Assembly (NCBI RefSeq): GCF_002532045.1
Contig: NZ_NWTG01000042.1
Span: forward strand, 1 to 47,001
Length of the DNA stretch: 47,001 nucleotides
Direction of reading: 5' to 3'
Source of the DNA: Bradyrhizobium sp. C9
GTDB lineage: Bacteria > Pseudomonadota > Alphaproteobacteria > Rhizobiales > Xanthobacteraceae
Of the stretch, positions 41,756 to 47,001 are shown piece after piece; position 1 is the first letter of the stretch; each line of letters starts with the position of its first letter. The notes beneath the pieces are model-generated. The model did not search any database, was not told the origin of the DNA, and saw nothing but the letters and a program-made list of their open reading frames with translations. Both the position numbers and the translations under genes were made by a program.

Positions 41756-41893
41756 ACGAAATCAGCGCCTAGTGTTGGCTGAAGTAGCCTGCTACCGCCA
41801 TGCTTGCAGGCACCTACGCCATTACGACCAAATCGCGAAATGCAGGTGACCCTCGGTCAATAGCAACCGGTGGTTTTCGTGGCATCGACAGCC

Positions 41894-42580
41894 CTATGCG
41901 AGGATCGCTTGACCGCCGAATGGATCGGTGGCGGCCTGACTGTTTGACCGTGGAATTCGTGTTCCTCGCTGCTTCTTGTCACGCAGGGTGACGTACATCA
42001 TCGCGGTCATTAAGGCGTCGTTGAACGCGTCATGTTGAGGAAGCGAAGGGATTTCGAGATCTGCGAGAATTGCGGAGAACGACAGATCGATCGAGATGTT
42101 TGGGGGGGCATCGCCGTACTTCCGCTCGTAGTAGAGGCTGGAGATCTCGATGCGCGGATTTGGCAATTCGATTCCAATAAACGGAAGAATATATTTGTCC
42201 AGCATCGCGATGTCGAAATCGACGTAGTACCCGACTAGCGGCCGCCCGCCGACGAAATGCAGGAAGTCGGGCAGCAACTTCCGGATCGGGGCCTGATGCT
42301 CAACGTCGACCTGACGTAGACGGTGTATCTTGATCGCATCCGTTCGCATGCTTGCATCGGGGCGTACGAACCCCTCGAAGCGCTCACTTGTCAGAATGCG
42401 GTTGCCTCTGATTTTGATGGCGCCGATGCTGATGATGTCGTCGGTGCGTACGTTTAGCCCCGTGGTCTCGCAATCGATGGCGACAACTTCGTCCTCGGGA
42501 CCGCGCTTGAACATGAATCGATATGACTGGTCGCCGATCGAAGCTTGGTGAAACAGGCGTTTGATCGCGCGCGGAATCAC
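41894..42580 (-). CDS. 3'-5' exonuclease of the DEDDh (DnaQ-like) type
   Basis: A protein of about 228 residues. Exo I is VAIDCETTGL (Asp36, Glu38), Exo II contains VGYYVDFDIAML, and Exo III is QHDAFNDALMTA with His and Asp. The DEDDh set is complete, so single-strand 3'-5' nuclease activity is likely. The GTG at 42580 lies 1 nt after the DUF294 gene's stop, in a TGACGTG arrangement, so translation is coupled. Upstream starts (42592 GTG, 42652 ATG) overlap the DUF294 gene and lack family similarity. A function linked to the DUF294/actP genes is unknown. The protein is the last of the actP operon. Confidence 0.85.
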   Translation of the reverse strand: MIPRAIKRLFHQASIGDQSYRFMFKRGPEDEVVAIDCETTGLNVRTDDIISIGAIKIRGNRILTSERFEGFVRPDASMRTDAIKIHRLRQVDVEHQAPIRKLLPDFLHFVGGRPLVGYYVDFDIAMLDKYILPFIGIELPNPRIEISSLYYERKYGDAPPNISIDLSFSAILADLEIPSLPQHDAFNDALMTAMMYVTLRDKKQRGTRIPRSNSQAATDPFGGQAILA

Positions 42581-42581
42581 G

Positions 42582-44384
42582 TCAGAAGACACCGAGATTG
42601 AAGTGATGGCGAATGAACTCGCGGAACTTCTTGACGACGTGGAATGCGTCACGCAGCAGGTCGCGCTCCATGCTCGACAATGATGATGGTCGTACCAGCG
42701 TGCCTGTGGCGCCAGCTGACTCCGCCAGTTGACCGTCGAGCCGCAGCATCAGCATGAAATTGAAAGCTTGATGAAGTTCGCGGGCGAATTCGGCGTGCAA
42801 GACGCCCATCTCGCGTAGACGGCCGATGCGCTTGTCAGTCGCGGTTTCCATCAACCCATGCTCGAGAGCAAGGCTGCGAACGCCATGCACAATCGGAAAT
42901 AGACCGCCTTTCTTCAGATCGATGGCGTCGCCATTGCCCGCAGAGGTGATCAAGTTCTTGAAGAGGCCAATCGGCGTCGCGAAGAGGTCTACGGCCCGCG
43001 CGAAATGCGCGAGGAACGCCTGTTCGCCGCGTGCCGTCTCGATCAGCGTCGTCTTCGCTTCGGCCAGGAGCGTCGCGTCGCCGGCAACGCACCGTGCGTC
43101 GAAAAGTATGGCGACGTTCAGATGAGCGGCATCGTCCGGCAATGTGAGCCAATAGCGTATGTCGGCGATGTAGTCGGCCAGTGGTTTGGACCATGCTGGA
43201 TTGTTCACCATCACGTGTCCGGGGCAGGGAGGAAAGCCAAAGTCGGACAGCGCGCCGGAGAATGCAGCGCGAAACTTATCAAGCTCCGCTTGTTCGATTG
43301 CCTCTAACAGAATGAGGCCGTTGTCTTGATCCGTACGGGCGGTCTGCTCGCCCCGGCCCTCGCTTCCCATGACCATCAGGCACCCGCCCGCGCGAATCTC
43401 AGCCGGTGCCACGAGATCGAACAATCTGGAAAACAGACGCTGGTTCAAATCGGAGACGATTTCGCCGATCAGCTCGACGCCGATCCCTTGGCGCCGCAGG
43501 GTCCGCACCTGGGCCGCTGTTTGGCGAGCGGCGGCCGCCAGGTCGTCTTGGTTCGCAGCGCGCTCAATACGTCCGGCGATGACCTGAGCGCTACCGGCGA
43601 GGAAGCCCAGGACATCGATGTCCTCCAGGATGCCGACGAAACGTTCGTCGTCGCGAATGGCCACGCGGCGCTTATTGAGCTTGGTCATGAGCACGAGCGC
43701 TGACGACACGAAATCGTCGGGCCGCAGTGTGACCAGATCGAAGTGCGCCAGATTGCGAACGGATGTTTGAATAGATTGGCGGCGTAACACAACGGCTTTT
43801 GACAGGTTCATGCCCGTGATGATGCCGGTCCGTTGGCCGTCGCGCACAAACAATGCGTTGCTGTTGATCTCTTGCATCTTGCGGCCTGCCGTTTCCACGG
43901 TGTCGTCGGCTTCGACGAAGGCGGCAGGGTGCAGAAAAAGCTCGGAAATGCGAGCGCGCATCATTGATCCGTGTCGCTGCTCATCCTGGTCCTTGACGAA
44001 CTCATCCAGTTTACGCGCGATATCGTGGTAGAAGAACGAGGCAAATCTCGGATTATTCTGGATCAGGTCGAGCACCGTAGATCGCGGAGCGGAGTAGCAT
44101 AGCGTTTCGTCGCGGGCGCGGAAGGCGTGTCCGCTTTTGCCGTGCACGAGGGCGCGGCTGTCGAAGCTGTCCTTCGGGCCGAGCAGGGCCAGCAGATCGG
44201 TCCCGTCGCGCTCCTCTATCGTGCCTTTGATGACGACGAAGAGGGCCTGCGAGGCGCTGCCTTGGTCGATGACCGGTTCGCCGGGTCGAAAGTAGACGAC
44301 GTCCAGCGCCGCACGAAGCGTCTCCACTTCATGCGGCGTCAGACGATCGAACGGCGGATTAGCAGCATCAAATGCCTTGGGCAT
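42582..44384 (-). CDS. cNMP-CBS-nucleotidyltransferase protein (DUF294)
   Basis: A 600-residue signalling protein. Residues about 1-135 form a cNMP-binding domain (DVVYFRPGEPVIDQGSASQA). Two CBS motifs follow (about 150-275, with VEAD, then VRDGQRTGIITGMNLSKAV and VAIRDDERFVGILEDIDVLG). A DUF294 nucleotidyltransferase-like domain (about 290-440) has GSEGRGEQTARTDQDNGLIL with the GS and DQD motifs of the Pol-beta type. DUF294_C follows to the end. The layout resembles GlnD-type nucleotidyltransferases and proteins seen beside actP in other proteobacteria. The target is unknown. It is coupled to the exonuclease gene downstream. Confidence 0.92.
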   Translation of the reverse strand: MPKAFDAANPPFDRLTPHEVETLRAALDVVYFRPGEPVIDQGSASQALFVVIKGTIEERDGTDLLALLGPKDSFDSRALVHGKSGHAFRARDETLCYSAPRSTVLDLIQNNPRFASFFYHDIARKLDEFVKDQDEQRHGSMMRARISELFLHPAAFVEADDTVETAGRKMQEINSNALFVRDGQRTGIITGMNLSKAVVLRRQSIQTSVRNLAHFDLVTLRPDDFVSSALVLMTKLNKRRVAIRDDERFVGILEDIDVLGFLAGSAQVIAGRIERAANQDDLAAAARQTAAQVRTLRRQGIGVELIGEIVSDLNQRLFSRLFDLVAPAEIRAGGCLMVMGSEGRGEQTARTDQDNGLILLEAIEQAELDKFRAAFSGALSDFGFPPCPGHVMVNNPAWSKPLADYIADIRYWLTLPDDAAHLNVAILFDARCVAGDATLLAEAKTTLIETARGEQAFLAHFARAVDLFATPIGLFKNLITSAGNGDAIDLKKGGLFPIVHGVRSLALEHGLMETATDKRIGRLREMGVLHAEFARELHQAFNFMLMLRLDGQLAESAGATGTLVRPSSLSSMERDLLRDAFHVVKKFREFIRHHFNLGVF

Positions 44385-44418
44385 TCGCCATTGTGCCTAT
44401 TTTCCACGTGCGGAAGGT

Positions 44419-46110
44419 TCAGTGACTGGTGGCGCTTGCTGCTCCGATGCCAGTCTGGCTCCGCACGAATTGCGCGTCGAAGCCGTCGCGGTCCTTGCCC
44501 GCACGCGCGCTACGGTCCAGGACCGAGATCAGCCAGATGGACACGAATGCGATTGTCATCGAGAACAGAGCAGGGTTGTCCAGTTTGATGGGGGCCGATC
44601 CCTTTGCAAAGCCGAGCGTCACCTCCCATACCGCCGGCGACAGAATGACGCCGACGACAGCGCTGATCAGGCCGAGCAGGCCACCAATCAAGGCGCCTCT
44701 CGTGGTAAGGTTCTTCCAGAAGATCGACATCACCAGCACCGGGAAGTTGCAGGACGCTGCGATGGCGAAGGCAAGGCCGACCATGAAGGCGACGTTTTGG
44801 TTTTCGAAGATAATACCAAGTATGATCGCGAGCACACCCAGGAACAGAGTCGCGATCTTCGAGACACGAACTTCATCCTGTTCATTGGCATGTCCGCCCT
44901 TGATTACCATGGCGTAGATATCGTGGCTGATGGAGGACGCTCCCGCGAGCGCCAAGCCCGATACGACGGCCAGGATCGTGGCAAAGGCGACGGCCGAAAT
45001 GAAGCCGAGGAACAGGTTGCCGCCTACTGCGTCGGCCAGATGGATCGCGGCCATGTTCGACCCGCCCCTTATCGCGGCGATTCCGCTTTTGGTCTTCTCG
45101 AGAATCCCTGCGTCGAGGAACGCCAGATCGGTCGAGACGAGCGTGATGGCGCCGAATCCGATGATGAAGGTCAAGATGTAGAAATATCCAATGAAGCCTG
45201 TTGCATAGAATACCGACTTGCGTGCGGCCTGCGCGTCTTTCACCGTGAAGAAGCGCATGAGGATGTGAGGCAGACCGGCGGTGCCGAACATAAGGGCCAA
45301 GCCGAGCGAAATGGCCGAGAGCGGATTTGAGATCAGGCTGCCGGGCTCCATGATTGCGAGCTTCTTGGGGTGTACTTCGGTTGCCTTGGCGAACAGCGCT
45401 TCCGGGCTGAACCCGAATTTGTAAAGCACGGCGCCTGCCATGAATGTCGCGCCGAACAGCAACAGCACAGCCTTGATGATTTGCACCCAGGTCGTGGCTT
45501 TCATGCCGCCAAAGGTCACGTAGACCATCATAAGGCCACCCACCAGGATGACGGCAATCCAATAGTCCAGGCCGAAAAGCAGTTGGATCAGCTTGCCGGC
45601 GCCGACCATCTGCGCGATCAGATAGAAAGCGACAGTCACCAGCGAGCCGCACGCGGCCAGGATGCGTATCCGCGTCTGGCCGAGCCGGAATGAAGCGACG
45701 TCGGCGAACGTGAACTTGCCGAGATTGCGGAGCTGCTCGGCAATCAGGAATGTGACGACAGGCCATCCAACAAGCCAACCTACCGAGTAGATCAGGCCAT
45801 CATACCCTGAGGTGTAAACAAGACCTGAGATACCCAGGAACGATGCTGCCGACATGTAGTCGCCGGCGATCGCAAGCCCGTTCTGGCCAGCCGAGATGCC
45901 TCCACCTGCCGAGTAGAAATCCGCGGCCGATACCGTCCGTTTCGATGCCCAGTAGGTTATCACAAGCGTCAGAGATACGAACCCGATGAACATGCCAATA
46001 GCGGACCAGTTGACCGCTTGCTTGGTGCCGCCGTCGATCGTCCCGGCCGCAAGTGCGACCGAAGGAATGCAAATGAACAGCGTCACCAACAGGTGGGGTA
46101 TCTTTTTCAT
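44419..46110 (-). CDS. actP: Cation/acetate symporter ActP
   Basis: A 563-residue member of the sodium:solute symporter family. A signal-like N-terminal helix (MKKIPHLLVTLFICIPSVALA) is followed by 13 or so helices. Typical segments are ISAGQNGLAIAGDYMSAASF (near 88-107), FADVASFRLGQTRIRILAAC and MKATTWVQIIKAVLLLFGAT. The C-terminal LVMSIFWKNLTTRGALIGG is conserved in ActP. It imports acetate and related short acids driven by cations. Its start overlaps the DUF485 stop by 4 nt. The DUF294 gene starts 34 nt downstream. Confidence 0.95.
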   Translation of the reverse strand: MKKIPHLLVTLFICIPSVALAAGTIDGGTKQAVNWSAIGMFIGFVSLTLVITYWASKRTVSAADFYSAGGGISAGQNGLAIAGDYMSAASFLGISGLVYTSGYDGLIYSVGWLVGWPVVTFLIAEQLRNLGKFTFADVASFRLGQTRIRILAACGSLVTVAFYLIAQMVGAGKLIQLLFGLDYWIAVILVGGLMMVYVTFGGMKATTWVQIIKAVLLLFGATFMAGAVLYKFGFSPEALFAKATEVHPKKLAIMEPGSLISNPLSAISLGLALMFGTAGLPHILMRFFTVKDAQAARKSVFYATGFIGYFYILTFIIGFGAITLVSTDLAFLDAGILEKTKSGIAAIRGGSNMAAIHLADAVGGNLFLGFISAVAFATILAVVSGLALAGASSISHDIYAMVIKGGHANEQDEVRVSKIATLFLGVLAIILGIIFENQNVAFMVGLAFAIAASCNFPVLVMSIFWKNLTTRGALIGGLLGLISAVVGVILSPAVWEVTLGFAKGSAPIKLDNPALFSMTIAFVSIWLISVLDRSARAGKDRDGFDAQFVRSQTGIGAASATSH

Positions 46111-46409
46111 TGGCGGCGCGCTCCAACAATCTTGCGGATCAGAGGGTCGTATTTTGAGTTCGCCTTGCTGACGTAGATGCCCGTCAGCAGGAATGCCGAA
46201 ACGATGACCAACAGTCCGATCGGAATGCCAATGGTTGTGACGCCTGTCCCCATCGGTGTGCCAAGGAAGTGTGGCGCGTAGGCGACGAGCAGGATGAAAC
46301 CGAAATATACGATCAGCATGATCGCCGATAGCGTCCAGCCCAGCGACGAACGCCGGCGAACCAGTTCTTGATAGTTCGGGTCCTGCTCAATTTTTTCGTA
46401 AGTGCTCAA
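46107..46409 (-). CDS. DUF485 membrane protein (ActP partner)
   Basis: A 100-residue protein with two helices: LGWTLSAIMLIVYFGFILLV (about 23-42) and IGIPIGLLVIVSAFLLTGIY (about 60-79). The C-terminal VSKANSKYDPLIRKIVGARR is basic and typical of DUF485. The start is a TTG at 46409 (family start STYEKIEQDPNYQELVRRR) with GAGGGA upstream on the minus strand. DUF485 genes are nearly always next to actP and probably support the symporter. It is the first gene of the actP operon. Confidence 0.85.
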   Translation of the reverse strand: MSTYEKIEQDPNYQELVRRRSSLGWTLSAIMLIVYFGFILLVAYAPHFLGTPMGTGVTTIGIPIGLLVIVSAFLLTGIYVSKANSKYDPLIRKIVGARRQ

Positions 46410-46849
46410 TGTTTGGGTTCCCTCAGAAATGAGTGGAAGAACGTTTAGCCGCGCAGAGCGGCGTTCAATTCCAGCGTATTCAACGTCAGGCATGTACGGG
46501 CGTGAGGCGGGCGGACTCACAACAGTCGCTGTTGAAGCAATGTGAATATGTACGATCGAAGAAGAGGGATCTTGATGCAGATCAAAATGTCGCGTGTGCG
46601 CACTGATCTGCCGGCCTCGAGCGCGAAGACATCTCTGGTGCGGTGTCTGGAAAGCAAACTGCGGAGGGTGATTCTTGATGGAGATCAACCCGGCATCGAT
46701 CATATGACCATATATGGCGAACGAGTGGGGAGTTGGACAAGCAACCAGTTGGCCGCGTGCGGACCGCATGACCTCCGAGAAGAGAGAGCCAGCTTCCCTG
46801 GTGTTGTTGGTAATGGTGTCACACAGAAGACAATCTCGGAGGAATTCCC
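46410..46849. promoter_or_regulatory. Divergent regulatory region between actP operon and acs
   Basis: A 440-nt gap without a gene. It contains a perfect FNR/FixK-type box (46572-46585) and a short AT palindrome CCATATATGG (46708-46717). An in-frame ORF that runs into acs from 46542 lacks a good Shine-Dalgarno and any protein-like character. Transcription of both flanking operons should start here. Confidence 0.6.
46572..46585 (+). promoter_or_regulatory. Perfect FNR/FixK box
   Basis: TTGATGCAGATCAA fits TTGAT-N4-ATCAA exactly, the palindromic site of FNR/FixK-type regulators. It lies 163 nt from the DUF485 start and 265 nt from the acs start. In Bradyrhizobium the FixK2 consensus is TTG(A/C)-N6-(T/G)CAA, which this also fits. 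It suggests control of acetate uptake or activation by oxygen. Confidence 0.6.
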
Positions 46850-47001
46850 ATGGATGCGAAGTCCGTGAATGCTGGTTCGCCGGAAGCGAGCTATGACGTG
46901 CCGGCCGACTGGGCCAAGCGCGCTTATGTCAACGACGCCAAATACCGCGAGATGTATGCGCACTCGGTCAAGGACCCCAACGGCTTCTGGGGCGAGCACG
47001 G
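46850..47001 (+). CDS. acs: Acetyl-CoA synthetase (N-terminal part)
   Basis: The first 50 codons, cut by the window end. The N-terminus has YDVPADWAKRAYVNDAKYRE and then SVKDPNGFWGEHG, typical of AMP-forming acetyl-CoA synthetases, where a W in FWGE follows a VKDPDGFW-type segment. The ATG is preceded by GGAGGAATTCCC, an excellent ribosome site. The enzyme would activate acetate imported by the divergent ActP operon. The catalytic motifs lie beyond the window. Confidence 0.8.
   Translation, partial: MDAKSVNAGSPEASYDVPADWAKRAYVNDAKYREMYAHSVKDPNGFWGEH

Noticed and set aside
46542..46868. A 108-codon plus-strand frame running into the acs start
   Set aside because: It has no Shine-Dalgarno, overlaps the acs start in another frame and covers the FixK box. 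It looks like an intergenic chance ORF.

Overview
The window looks like chromosomal DNA from a Bradyrhizobium-type alphaproteobacterium (Nitrobacteraceae, Hyphomicrobiales). Base composition is high in G+C, GTG starts are common, and there are no insertion sequences, phage genes or CRISPR arrays. Several dispersed palindromic repeat families that I know from Bradyrhizobium genomes are present. The single tRNA is a tRNA-His with the alphaproteobacterial acceptor end (G1:U72, A73, no encoded G-1). Genes are dense, in short operons. All calls come from reading the sequence; no database search was run.

Layout. 1-5000: the 3' end of pntB, a 56-residue protein, a membrane-anchored alpha/beta hydrolase, a Ca2+/H+ antiporter, a cupin, an Ala/Pro-rich membrane-anchored protein, a TPR lipoprotein and ribosomal protein S21. 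5100-9800: aquaporin Z, purEK, a small diguanylate cyclase with an intact I-site, and four small genes including a divergent DUF465 pair. 9800-18800: an L-2-hydroxyglutarate-type oxidoreductase, a PAS-GGDEF-EAL protein, an ABC-F ATPase preceded by a possible leader peptide, a GlpD-like protein that has lost conserved active-site residues, and a TPR38-family protein. 18900-25100: two convergent and individually incomplete ABC importers, a Pot-type set (ATPase and two permeases, no binding protein) facing a CUT1 sugar-type set (binding protein and two permeases, no ATPase).

25300-31500: an AsmA-family protein, ScoAB CoA transferase with a GNAT gene, and a GlxA-type regulator followed by a tautomerase whose Shine-Dalgarno lies inside a perfect 13-bp hairpin. 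31600-36100: a small cysteine-rich exported protein, an exported VWA protein, a cyclic-nucleotide-binding-domain protein overlapping tail to tail with a metallophosphoesterase, and repeats. 36100-41800: a very large PdhS-type (PleC/DivJ-like) histidine kinase with degenerate ATP-lid motifs, two phasins and tRNA-His. 41900-47001: a DUF485-actP-DUF294-exonuclease operon divergent from acs, with a perfect FNR/FixK box between them.

How they fit together. The last 10 kb concerns C2 and storage-carbon metabolism: acetate uptake (ActP), activation (Acs) and PHB granule proteins (phasins). ScoAB (ketone-body CoA transfer) adds to this theme. Two c-di-GMP enzymes and a cell-cycle-type kinase give signalling capacity. 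The points most worth a second look are the Shine-Dalgarno hairpin before the tautomerase, the residue-depleted GlpD paralogue, the degenerate PdhS-type kinase, the FixK box at acs/actP, the actP-linked nucleotidyltransferase/exonuclease pair, and the small ORF before the ABC-F gene. I did not find an obvious multi-gene defence or biosynthetic system.
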